Below, one piece after another: positions 1-6,823 of a stretch of 12,399 nt of DNA. The stretch comes from an uncultured Pseudomonadales bacterium (GTDB lineage Bacteria; Pseudomonadota; Gammaproteobacteria; Pseudomonadales; Porticoccaceae), in NCBI GenBank assembly GCA_905478725.1, contig CAJQJT010000097.1, positions 1 to 12,399 on the forward strand, read 5' to 3'. The notes below the pieces were generated by a model. The model was given only the letters and a program-made list of their open reading frames with translations. It was not told the origin of the DNA and searched no databases. The position numbers and the translations under genes were made by a program. Position 1 is the stretch's first letter; each line of letters starts with the position of its first letter.

Positions 1-1665
1 ATCAACTGAAGGGCTAATATTAATCACACTTACCGATGTTGATTTAGCTCCTAATGCATTAATTGCTCTAACTGATATGTTATATGTTTGCAGGCTATCA
101 AGATTATAAATGGTGTATTCAATGCTGTTAATGCCGATAGTTTGAGTATCACCGCCAGATGCAACCCAAGTTAGCTCATACGAATCAACAAAAGAATCAG
201 CAGAAGCAGTAAAAGAAACGTCAATCGCAGATATAGTTCCTCCATCAGCGTTTAACTGTGCTGACCCAACAGCCGAAAGATTTGTTACTGGCGCAACTGA
301 AAAAGGGTCAGGTAGTGCAGTGTCAGGGTATGACTTTTGCTCGGCTGAAGTATCGTATGTATAAATACTGGGATCGTATTCAAGCAAAGAAACGTTACAA
401 GTCCCATCATATCCAAGCGTAATTTCTTCAACCTGAAACGGTTTTGCATTCCATGCAGGGGTGTCATGAGTTACCGTTACCACATCCCCTACAGATAGCT
501 GTAAAGCCTCGCTAGTGGCCTTGAATTGCGTTCTAAGGGCATTCCTTGATCGCTTTAATAGAACCCTAGCCAAATCCCTAGCAGCGTAGTAATTTGTAAT
601 TGTATCAAGGGTTAAATCCTCAACTAAAAGAGTTCCGTTATCTTCAGCAAGAAAGATTGACTCTTCAGTAGAACCAGCGTCAGGCCAGACAGCTTGATCA
701 GGCTGGTAATCAACGTCTGGGTTAGCAAACTTAACAATAACCCGATTAAACTTGTCTTCTTTAGACTCACCCTTAATCGTGATTCCATCAATAATCGTTT
801 CTTTGTCAAACGCAAAAACACTTGATCTAGCCTTGTCGATAATTAAGCTGTATCGACCTTGGTTATAAGGCAGGAACCCGCGACACCCGCCAAGCATTGT
901 CTTGATGTTGTCGAATAAAGTCTCATCTGTCTGCAATACAGCGTTACATTCAAATATCTTGCCTGTTCCGCCGCCAGAGTAAAAAGTGACAGACTCATCG
1001 CAGTCATTAGCAGCAGAGCTAAAGGCAATGTCATCAATTGCCGATGCTGGCAAGCCTTTACCAAACCTGTTATTTGTCAGATAGTCGCGGATACATAAAG
1101 CAGGGTTATTGCTGTAAACAGTGTTACCGCTTCTAGGGTCATAAACTTTTCGACCTTTAACAACTGCCGTGATTTCTGGAACGCCACCAAAAGCGTCTTG
1201 ATCCCACTTCAGCTTGATAGCAAGGTAAGCAATGCCACTGAGCTTGTGATCAGACGACCACCCTGCATTGGCTTCGGTTAAAAGCGGATCATACGCCTGA
1301 TTGTCCGCGCCTGTATGTACGTTAATCGTATACAAGCCTGTAAACTTACTATCAGTGATCGGCGTGTCGTCAATATAAATGTCGGTTATTGACTCTACTT
1401 CGCCTTCTGCCATAGCAAGGGCAATGTATAGGTATTCGTTTTTATCGCCACCCGAAACATCTTTAGTGGATACAAACACGCGAACACCGCCGACCCTGCG
1501 CTCTCCGTAAATGACGGGGATAGGCTCAATGTTTGATTCTTTGTTGACTAAGACTCCAGCCATAGAGTCAGCGGCTGCTTTTGCAGCCTTCTTAGCAGAC
1601 TGGATACCTGAATAAGCTACCCCAGCAGATACCGCAAACAATGCGGCTATCAGGAAAAAACCCAT
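1..1665 (-). CDS. Tail tip / host-specificity protein, lambda J-like, 3' end beyond window
   Basis: This reading frame runs open for 555 codons from ATG at 1665 to the left edge, so the C-terminus is missing. The start overlaps the stop of the upstream gene as TAATG. Residues 2-20 are hydrophobic (MGFFLIAALFAVSAG), followed by an Ala/Lys-rich helix. The segment NPALCIRDYLTNNRFGKG (about residues 188-205) matches the conserved core of lambda J-type central tail proteins. Residues about 456-550 look like a fibronectin type III domain, with a tyrosine-corner pattern (L525, Y528) and YNISVRAINALG at 528-539. J-type proteins form the tail tip and bind the host receptor, usually through the C-terminal part not present here. 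Its position after the distal tail and hub genes agrees. I infer that it determines host range; no receptor can be predicted. Confidence 0.85.
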   Translation of the reverse strand, partial: MGFFLIAALFAVSAGVAYSGIQSAKKAAKAAADSMAGVLVNKESNIEPIPVIYGERRVGGVRVFVSTKDVSGGDKNEYLYIALAMAEGEVESITDIYIDDTPITDSKFTGLYTINVHTGADNQAYDPLLTEANAGWSSDHKLSGIAYLAIKLKWDQDAFGGVPEITAVVKGRKVYDPRSGNTVYSNNPALCIRDYLTNNRFGKGLPASAIDDIAFSSAANDCDESVTFYSGGGTGKIFECNAVLQTDETLFDNIKTMLGGCRGFLPYNQGRYSLIIDKARSSVFAFDKETIIDGITIKGESKEDKFNRVIVKFANPDVDYQPDQAVWPDAGSTEESIFLAEDNGTLLVEDLTLDTITNYYAARDLARVLLKRSRNALRTQFKATSEALQLSVGDVVTVTHDTPAWNAKPFQVEEITLGYDGTCNVSLLEYDPSIYTYDTSAEQKSYPDTALPDPFSVAPVTNLSAVGSAQLNADGGTISAIDVSFTASADSFVDSYELTWVASGGDTQTIGINSIEYTIYNLDSLQTYNISVRAINALGAKSTSVSVINISPSVD

Positions 1666-2219
1666 TATTTACGACCCCACTTTAAGTCTTTGATTGTTTT
1701 CGCTGCAAATTCAAAACCTTCATCATCAGGAAAGTGTAGTTGCTGCGAGTTATAATTAGTCTTTCTACCGTTTAGCTTTTCAAAGTCCTTCCAGTGAGAG
1801 GCAAGGTCAACATTGATTTTGCTTTCTGTTTTGCTGTCTTCAATATTGTAGCCGGTTATTAACCCATCAAATACAAGAATAGGAGCGCCAACAATTGCAT
1901 CAGAATCGTCAAACACTGCTCGGTAAACTTTAGCTGGGACATCAACATAGTCTTGAGACAAGAAAATGCTGATATAGCTTTGCTCCACGCCTGACAATGT
2001 AACTGTTAAGCCGTTTACTCTTAAATCTGATGATTCTGTAGAATTGCTGACACCTAAAAAGTGTGAGCTGCTGACCCATGTGGCCGACAAAGCATCCAAA
2101 TCTTGATACCAATCCGTGAGGTATATGGGCGTATCAAATTCGAATTTTATAAGTGTTGCAAAGTTAAAGCTATCGCCTGCCAATGCTGCGATTGTTGCGG
2201 AATCAATTGTTCTGGACAT
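1665..2219 (-). CDS. Tail hub-like protein (DUF2163 / lambda gpL-like position)
   Basis: This 184-residue protein begins MSRTIDSATIAALAG, then has a beta-rich body and ends with a segment resembling the C-terminus of the DUF2163/COG5449 group (QLHFPDDEGFEFAA near residues 160-173). Proteins of that group sit between the distal tail protein and the tip protein in many siphophages and in gene transfer agents, where they form part of the baseplate hub. It has no cysteine, so unlike lambda gpL it cannot carry an iron-sulfur cluster. Start and stop both overlap neighbours as TAATG, and GAGG about 7 nt before the ATG is a good ribosome binding site. Family assignment is from remembered sequence character and gene order. 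Confidence 0.6.
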   Translation of the reverse strand: MSRTIDSATIAALAGDSFNFATLIKFEFDTPIYLTDWYQDLDALSATWVSSSHFLGVSNSTESSDLRVNGLTVTLSGVEQSYISIFLSQDYVDVPAKVYRAVFDDSDAIVGAPILVFDGLITGYNIEDSKTESKINVDLASHWKDFEKLNGRKTNYNSQQLHFPDDEGFEFAAKTIKDLKWGRK

Positions 2220-2797
2220 TAGACAGCCTCTATGAAATCTACCTCGTATCTTACCAGAGATGACAAGCCTAAAGTATATTCCTGAAGATCATTATTTAGA
2301 CGCACGGTAAAGGGTACGTTATTAAAGGTAATAGGGGTATTGTCCGGCACAGCTACGCGCAATGAGGGCTGAATCTCTAAATCACCTGAGCCTGTCAGGT
2401 CAGCAACAATCATGTAGACCTTACTATGGTTATCAAACTTAATAACATCACCGGCTTTTAGTGTACCGCTAAGACCATCAACTGATATAGTCGTCTGACC
2501 TATTGCTTCTGATACGCTTGTCTGAACTGACCCGCTTGCATCGCCAGACCTAGTGCTTATCTCAGGAAGAACTATTGTAAATGTTTCAGCCATGCCCCTT
2601 TGAGACAGAATGAACGACAAGACAGGAGCAAATTCCGATCTAGTCAATGGCGGGTAAGATGCTGAAAATTCCCATCGCTGACCGCCAATATTCCGAACCT
2701 GAGTGCGCCCTGAGATTGTCTCGCTACTTAGATTGTAGTGACGGCTGTTGAATCCTACGCCATTAAAAACGGGAGTTGTTGGGTATGTTCCACTCAT
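2219..2797 (-). CDS. Distal tail protein (Dit / lambda gpM-like position)
   Basis: This 192-residue, mostly beta protein lies directly after the tape measure gene, where siphophages encode the distal tail or gpM-type protein that caps the tube and joins it to the tip. The N-terminal half (SGRTQVRNIGGQRWEFSASY and the following LTRSEFAPVLSFI) looks like a beta-sandwich ring protein. The middle (about residues 95-150) is a smaller beta domain with GLSGTLKAGDVIKFDNHSK, resembling insertions seen in other distal tail proteins. The ATG overlaps the tape measure stop as ATGA, preceded by GGGAGAG about 10 nt upstream. The role is inferred mainly from position and fold character, so another minor tail function is possible. 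Confidence 0.55.
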   Translation of the reverse strand: MSGTYPTTPVFNGVGFNSRHYNLSSETISGRTQVRNIGGQRWEFSASYPPLTRSEFAPVLSFILSQRGMAETFTIVLPEISTRSGDASGSVQTSVSEAIGQTTISVDGLSGTLKAGDVIKFDNHSKVYMIVADLTGSGDLEIQPSLRVAVPDNTPITFNNVPFTVRLNNDLQEYTLGLSSLVRYEVDFIEAV

Positions 2798-4593
2798 GCT
2801 AGTGATGCTCTCCCGCGATCATTAACCGCCTGATTAATCATGCTTACTATCTGACCTCTACGGCTTTGCAGTAGCCGATCAAATCCTGCCGTATCGTTAG
2901 CCTGTATGTTGAAATTTACCGAAACTCCCATGCCTTGGCCTTTAGTGTGGTCAACTACGGTTTCATTAGGGTGCAGGATAGCAGGGAATCCGCCTTTGCC
3001 ATCAACACCGCCAGCCCTTGCGCCACCACCTGTAAAGCCACCTCCATCAAAAGACTGTGATCTGATCTGGGCAACTTGACCCAAACCAGCAGTTACAACA
3101 CCAGCAGCCAGAAGGAAGTTAAGCGGTGGCGGGTATGATGCCAAAGCCTTAGAAGCACCTGCGTAAGTATTCATTATTGCCTGACCGATTTGAAACGCTT
3201 TATTAACCGCAAACAATTTCTTGCTGTGACTAGCACTGGCAGCAAACTGTTTTTGCAATTCACCGGCAACGTGCATGGTCTTTTCTGTTTCTGTCTGAGC
3301 TGTAAACTTAGCCAGATCAATTGCGCCCTGCTTTCTTATTTTATCTTGATAGCTTTCTTTTTTAAGTACTTCATCACCTGCATTGGCAAGTATGACTGCC
3401 GGAGAATTGGCTGCCACTACTTCAGCAGTTTCTCGCGCAGCAACTTTTATCTCCTCATAAGCGGCAAGAATGCCCTCGGCAGGGTTTATCGTCTTCATCA
3501 GCTCTATTTCGGCTGTCAATGCTTCAACGCTTAAAGTTGCCTCATCAAAGAAGTCAGTAATCCCGCCACCAATTATCGGCATACCTAGCTTTTCAGCAGC
3601 AATATCATAAAGCTCTATAAATGGGCGTACAGCACTTACCAGTTCTTTGCCGATAAATACAGCCAGCTCCATAAACACTAGCTTAGTTTGCTTGGTAAGT
3701 ATCGACATTGAATGCAATGCGCCTTGAACCTTAGCAAAAACAGTAACCAGAGAATCAGCTACACGCTGACCAATATTGCCAAATTCGGCAGTATCAACAG
3801 CAGACTGTCTAAATAAGTTGGCAATTGTTTCAATAATAGGTGCAAAGGCAACTGCTAGTTGATTACCTAAACCAGTAAAAACGCCTTTTGCTTTAGTGAT
3901 AGCATCATTGGCCGCTTCAATCTGGGCTGTATCTGCGCGGCTCATAGCAAGGCCAAGGATATTGGCTTCTTCTGCCATTGCCGCTAGAGCTTCAGAGCCT
4001 CCCGCCAATGTATTAACAAGGGCGACACCTTCAGAATCAAATAGCTTCATAGCCAATCGAACTTTATCAGACTGGCTTTCTACTTTAGCCATAGAGTCAG
4101 CAATGACATTCATTTGCTTATCTAATGGTAGTTGCTCTAACTCTGCCGCGTTAATGCCAAGCTCTTGAAGTGCGCCTACAGCTTCACCAGTGCCATTAGC
4201 CGCCTCACTAACTCTACGGGTAAGGCGTTGCATTGCCATATCCATAGTGCCAGCAGATACGCCTGTAAGCTCTGCTGCATAACGTAAGCCAGCTAATGCT
4301 TCAGTTGTAACACCAATTTTGTCTGCCGTTTTAGCTAATTGATCTCCCGACTTGAATGATGAAACCGTCAGGGCAGTCATTGCAGCAAGTCCAGCAGCAG
4401 CTAGAGCAGCCATTACCTGTACTGCTTTCTTCAGTACGCCAACCATAAAGCCGACAGCTTTAGTAATTGCCGGAAAGCGTTTCTTTAGCTTGTCAGAGGC
4501 TGCGCCTAACTTTTGAAATTGCGCCCTGATACCAGAAAAAACTGCTTCTGTCTTATCAAAGGCCTTGATTACAATGTTTACATTTTCAGCCAT
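2794..4593 (-). CDS. Tail tape measure protein
   Basis: This is the longest gene in the window (599 residues), placed between the tail chaperone and the distal tail protein. It starts MAENVNIVIKAFDKTEAVF, a common tape measure beginning. A long hydrophobic stretch at about residues 45-79 and another near 475-505 (LNFLLAAGVVTAGLGQ) fit the membrane-active segments used in DNA delivery. The Gly-rich segment FDGGGFTGGGARAGG followed by FPAILHPNETVVDH is a typical C-terminal tape measure signature. I choose ATG at 4593 over GTG at 4602, because GAGTGAG lies just upstream of the ATG and the GTG has no binding site. The start lies inside the last codons of GT. At roughly 1.5 angstrom per residue (known for lambda) it suggests a tail of about 90 nm, which is short for a siphovirus. 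Confidence 0.9.
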   Translation of the reverse strand: MAENVNIVIKAFDKTEAVFSGIRAQFQKLGAASDKLKKRFPAITKAVGFMVGVLKKAVQVMAALAAAGLAAMTALTVSSFKSGDQLAKTADKIGVTTEALAGLRYAAELTGVSAGTMDMAMQRLTRRVSEAANGTGEAVGALQELGINAAELEQLPLDKQMNVIADSMAKVESQSDKVRLAMKLFDSEGVALVNTLAGGSEALAAMAEEANILGLAMSRADTAQIEAANDAITKAKGVFTGLGNQLAVAFAPIIETIANLFRQSAVDTAEFGNIGQRVADSLVTVFAKVQGALHSMSILTKQTKLVFMELAVFIGKELVSAVRPFIELYDIAAEKLGMPIIGGGITDFFDEATLSVEALTAEIELMKTINPAEGILAAYEEIKVAARETAEVVAANSPAVILANAGDEVLKKESYQDKIRKQGAIDLAKFTAQTETEKTMHVAGELQKQFAASASHSKKLFAVNKAFQIGQAIMNTYAGASKALASYPPPLNFLLAAGVVTAGLGQVAQIRSQSFDGGGFTGGGARAGGVDGKGGFPAILHPNETVVDHTKGQGMGVSVNFNIQANDTAGFDRLLQSRRGQIVSMINQAVNDRGRASLA

Positions 4594-5073
4594 TAGACTC
4601 ACTCTGAATTTTAAAATAAGCCATCCATTCGTGAAAATGGTTTAGCGGCATATGTTCTGCTTGCTCGATCGTAAGGTTAAGGCGGTCAGCCAAGGAAAGC
4701 AGGTTCATCCTCGACTGATCGCTTTTTAGTTTCCCTCAAGCGCCTCAATTGTTTCTATCTCAGAAAACATTTGATTTGCTATCTCAGAAATAACGGTAGT
4801 CTCTTCGCCCATCAGATCAATGCGATCTTCAGCAGAACCGAATAGCTTGCTTCCGCTTTCATCTTCTGCCTTCATGCAAATAAGATCAACCATTGCACCG
4901 ATAGTAGTATTACTTAAAAAGTTAGGGTGCTTCTTCTGTAGCATATCCATGTCATAGCAGGTAATGCTCCTGCAATACAACTTGAACGGCCCAGAATCAT
5001 CACCCCATTCAGGAACCAAAACTTCACGCGCCTGCAACTTTCGTCTGTTTCTTAACTCTTTAGCTAATCCCAT
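4586..5073 (-). CDS. Tail assembly chaperone GT, -1 frameshift fusion (join 5073..4729, 4729..4586)
   Basis: The 115 residues of the G-like chaperone are extended by a -1 shift at heptamer GGGAAAC (4735-4729). Reading resumes at CTA (4729-4727) and continues for 47 codons to TGA at 4588-4586, giving about 162 residues. The extension contains MNLLSLADRLNLTIEQAEH and FHEWMAYFKIQ, which strongly resembles the T part of phage GT chaperones (FHEW followed by aromatic and basic residues). The T frame has no convincing independent start, and its stop overlaps the tape measure start by 8 nt. In lambda, GT binds the tape measure protein through G and tube subunits through T. The same role is inferred here from order, length and signal. 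Confidence 0.85.
4682..4746 (-). promoter_or_regulatory. Programmed -1 ribosomal frameshift signal
   Basis: In transcription order: SD-like GAGG at 4746-4743; 7 nt; heptamer GGGAAAC at 4735-4729, phased G GGA AAC in the G frame; stop TAA at 4728-4726; then a hairpin starting 6 nt after the heptamer. The 5' arm is 4722-4709 and the 3' arm 4695-4682, with a 13-nt loop (4708-4696). It has 13 pairs (two G-U) and one A-C mismatch. Slippery heptamer, spacing and stem match the known bacterial arrangement (compare dnaX and lambda G-T). The read-through frame is a recognisable T domain. Pairings were worked out by hand and no folding energy was computed. Confidence 0.85.
4726..5073 (-). CDS. Tail assembly chaperone G (unshifted product)
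   Basis: This 115-residue protein starts MGLAKELRNRRKLQAREVLVPEWG and ends in an acidic helix (EIANQMFSEIETIEALEGN). It lies between the tail tube and tape measure genes, the invariant place of the G-type chaperone. In lambda, G coats the tape measure protein and keeps it soluble until the tube assembles; neither G nor GT stays in the virion. The start ATG at 5073 has AGGGG about 8-9 nt upstream, and its own 12-nt leader separates it from the tube gene. The last two codons, GGA AAC, are part of the frameshift heptamer. Sequence similarity alone would not name it, but the frameshift arrangement makes the call firm. Confidence 0.85.
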   Translation of the reverse strand: MGLAKELRNRRKLQAREVLVPEWGDDSGPFKLYCRSITCYDMDMLQKKHPNFLSNTTIGAMVDLICMKAEDESGSKLFGSAEDRIDLMGEETTVISEIANQMFSEIETIEALEGN

Positions 5074-5085
5074 GGTTTAATCCCC

Positions 5086-5487
5086 TTATGCTGTAGCTTC
5101 GGTTACTGCTCCGCTTACTTGGATAGAGAAGCTCGCTTCTACCATGCCATCAAAAGAGCCGCTAATAGAGCGTGAAGTAACAATACCGTTACCAGAGAAA
5201 TAGGTTTCACCAGTGCCAGTGCCAGTAGGATAAAGCTCAAAATCAACTGAAGCACGCTCATCAAGAATGATTTGCTGGGCATCTGCTTCATCCCAATAAA
5301 CTTCCATAGAAACTGTGCTGGTAGTCATGCCTTGCTTATAGCTTCGAGCAGTATCACCCATTACGCTATCTTCGATAGTGTCGGCTGAACCGTCAAAAGT
5401 GAACGAGCGAACTTCGCCCACAACAGCAACAGAACCACCTGCCGCCGCAATCTTTACTACTCCGCTTGAACCTGTAGTTGTTGCCAT
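5086..5487 (-). CDS. Major tail tube protein
   Basis: This 133-residue, beta-rich, Gly/Ser/Thr-rich protein has the plan of siphovirus tube proteins. It has a short N-terminal arm (MATTTGSSGVVKIAAAGG), then VGEVRSFTFDGSADTIEDSVMGD and SYKQGMTTSTVSMEVYWDE, where a conserved Trp/Asp strand precedes the loop, and a C-terminal strand FDGMVEASFSIQVSG. It would polymerise into the hollow tail tube around the tape measure protein. It lies between tail terminator and chaperone genes, as in lambda (V) and SPP1 (gp17.1). A 21-nt leader with GAGG about 8-10 nt before ATG separates it from the preceding gene, which fits the high expression expected for a tube protein. Confidence 0.8.
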   Translation of the reverse strand: MATTTGSSGVVKIAAAGGSVAVVGEVRSFTFDGSADTIEDSVMGDTARSYKQGMTTSTVSMEVYWDEADAQQIILDERASVDFELYPTGTGTGETYFSGNGIVTSRSISGSFDGMVEASFSIQVSGAVTEATA

Positions 5488-5508
5488 CTTACTTTCCTCA
5501 TTAAAAAA

Positions 5509-5943
5509 TTAAGTTGTGCCGCGAGTGTATTGGTACAGCACGCGAACTGTCATTATAACCCCACCTACAGGGTCGATTGAACCTTCATCAATCTCGATGC
5601 TTCTTATCTGCGTATCTAGCGCATTACCTCCACGCTTCCTGTCTACATCAAGACCTTCTTCGATGGCTTCAATTATGTTGTTTCGAGCTGTGTCAATAAC
5701 ACCAGCTTTTACAAAACAAACTAACTCATAGTTGATTGTCGCCATGCGCTGAGTTATTGAACCACCCAGACTAGAATCTTCTCTATCCTCGCCAGCACTG
5801 CGAACCAATATAGCCGGATACTGCGCGTTTGATAGCTTGTTAAAATCAAACGGCTCGCGGGTGACATATTTAATAGCCACTGGGGATGTTACCGCTTGAA
5901 GCGTTGTTACGATGTTGTTTGCTATGTTTTCTCTAACACTCAT
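5509..5943 (-). CDS. Tail terminator protein (lambda gpU / SPP1 gp17-like position)
   Basis: This 144-residue alpha/beta protein starts MSVRENIANNIVTTLQAV, with an amphipathic first helix, then YPAILVRSAGEDRED, a beta strand MATINYELVCFVKAG, helix TARNNIIEAIEEGLD, and a final strand pair ending VIMTVRVLYQYTRG. Helix, sheet, helix and a strand ending in Y-rich residues is the usual plan of tail terminators, which cap the finished tube and join it to the head. It sits just before the tube gene, as expected. ATG at 5943 overlaps the upstream stop as ATGA, with AAGG about 7 nt before it. The call rests on size, secondary-structure pattern and order. Confidence 0.7.
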   Translation of the reverse strand: MSVRENIANNIVTTLQAVTSPVAIKYVTREPFDFNKLSNAQYPAILVRSAGEDREDSSLGGSITQRMATINYELVCFVKAGVIDTARNNIIEAIEEGLDVDRKRGGNALDTQIRSIEIDEGSIDPVGGVIMTVRVLYQYTRGTT

Positions 5944-6359
5944 TTCAACGCCTTAAAAAATACTTGCGATAGATTTTTTCTTTCTTTTCTACTAAATCCA
6001 AAGAACGGTCTTTTCTTTCCAACACCAGCAGCTTTTTTAGCCTCTGCACTACGCATAAAATAGATTTCTGCATAGCTGTTAGTTGATACGGCAGACATAC
6101 TTCCCAGCATTTTACCTGTGAACTGTAAATCAACATTCTTGCCGCGACCTCTGCTTTTCCTAAACTCAAGATACTTTGGAGAGTATTTAGGAAACCGACC
6201 TTTCAGTCCTCGACCATCGGCAGTTCTATCTTCAATGATATTGATGCCATGCAAAGCAGTTTTAAGAAGAGCAGATTTAACACTGGCCCTAAGCTCTTTG
6301 CCTTTCTTGTCGATCTTCCTGCCAATATCAACGATGTTGCTGTTAATTTCTACTTCCAT
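5940..6359 (-). CDS. HK97 gp10-like / tail completion protein
   Basis: This 139-residue very basic protein contains GRFPKYSPKYLEFRKSRG (residues 54-71), VDLQFTGKML (77-86) and a C-terminal RPFFGFSRKE (117-126). The combination of a helix, an F/Y-S-x-x-Y motif, L-x-x-TG-x-ML and the closing R-x-F-x-G-x-S is characteristic of the HK97 gp10/lambda gpZ and related virion morphogenesis families. These act at the head-proximal end of the tail in joining it to the head. ATG at 6359 overlaps the connector stop as TAATG, with GGTGAG just upstream. The C-terminus overlaps the tail terminator start by 4 nt. Confidence 0.75.
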   Translation of the reverse strand: MEVEINSNIVDIGRKIDKKGKELRASVKSALLKTALHGINIIEDRTADGRGLKGRFPKYSPKYLEFRKSRGRGKNVDLQFTGKMLGSMSAVSTNSYAEIYFMRSAEAKKAAGVGKKRPFFGFSRKERKNLSQVFFKALK

Positions 6360-6772
6360 TATCTCACCAAGCGACCGTGATTGATCGGAGTCTTCTCGTC
6401 TCCCTCAATCGTGCCGCTGTTATCATCGTCATACTCAACGCCGTCTTGGAATACTGCCTCGATCTCTTCAGCGTATCTCGCTTTGTAAAAATCAATCATG
6501 CTTTGGAAGCGATCACCATCCACCCAGTTTGTAAGCTGAGGCAATGCGTACTTCCACAGAACCAAATAAACAGCGGTGCGAGTCCACTGTGAATCAGTTA
6601 AATAGTCGGGGTTTAATTCACCGGATATGCCGCGTTTCTCCCACCACCTGTTTCGGATTTCACGCTCAATGTCTGCCTGAGCTTTTGGATGCTCATCGGC
6701 AAAAGAGGTAATTCCAAGGGTAAGGATGTCCGGTACGATGTCCGTCAAATCTGAGTCTGTTGAAAATGCCAT
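6359..6772 (-). CDS. Head-tail connector / adaptor with EF-hand-like loop
   Basis: This 137-residue mostly helical protein is the first gene after the major capsid gene, the usual place of the adaptor that docks under the portal (HK97 gp6/SPP1 gp15 type). Helices around IEREIRNRWWEKRG, WTRTAVYLVLWKYAL and FQSMIDFYKARYAEEIEAVFQ agree with that fold. Residues 115-126 (DDDNSGTIEGDE) match a canonical EF-hand calcium loop: D at positions 1 and 3, S at 5, G at 6, I at 8 and E at 12. The start at 6772 has GAGG 6 nt upstream, placed directly after the terminator T-run. Adaptor identity is inferred from order and size; calcium binding is inferred from the loop only. Confidence 0.65.
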   Translation of the reverse strand: MAFSTDSDLTDIVPDILTLGITSFADEHPKAQADIEREIRNRWWEKRGISGELNPDYLTDSQWTRTAVYLVLWKYALPQLTNWVDGDRFQSMIDFYKARYAEEIEAVFQDGVEYDDDNSGTIEGDEKTPINHGRLVR

Positions 6773-6785
6773 TTTATACCTCAGT

Positions 6786-6813
6786 AAAAACCCACCCCCC
6801 GAAAGAGGTGGGT
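6786..6813 (-). terminator. Rho-independent terminator after the capsid gene
   Basis: On the minus strand, ACCCACCTC (6813-6805) pairs with GGGGTGGGT (6798-6790), giving 9 pairs with one G-U and a short TTTCGG-type loop, directly followed by TTTTT (6790-6786). The stem is G+C-rich and begins 10 nt after the capsid stop. The next gene continues on the same strand 14 nt later, so this probably lets only part of the transcripts through and lowers neck and tail expression relative to capsid. Confidence 0.8.
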
Positions 6814-6823
6814 CTAGTCTTAC

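Noticed and set aside
3190..3534. Plus-strand open frame of 114 codons
   Set aside because: It lies antisense inside the tape measure gene, is rich in Cys/Phe as expected from reversed codons, and has no binding site or family resemblance.
4594..4602. GTG start at 4602 for the tape measure protein
   Set aside because: ATG at 4593 follows GAGTGAG at usable spacing and gives a typical MAENVNI beginning; the GTG lacks a site.
5945..6169. Minus-strand 74-codon frame overlapping the gp10-like gene
   Set aside because: It is out of frame inside a recognisable gp10-like protein that has the conserved motifs and coupled start.
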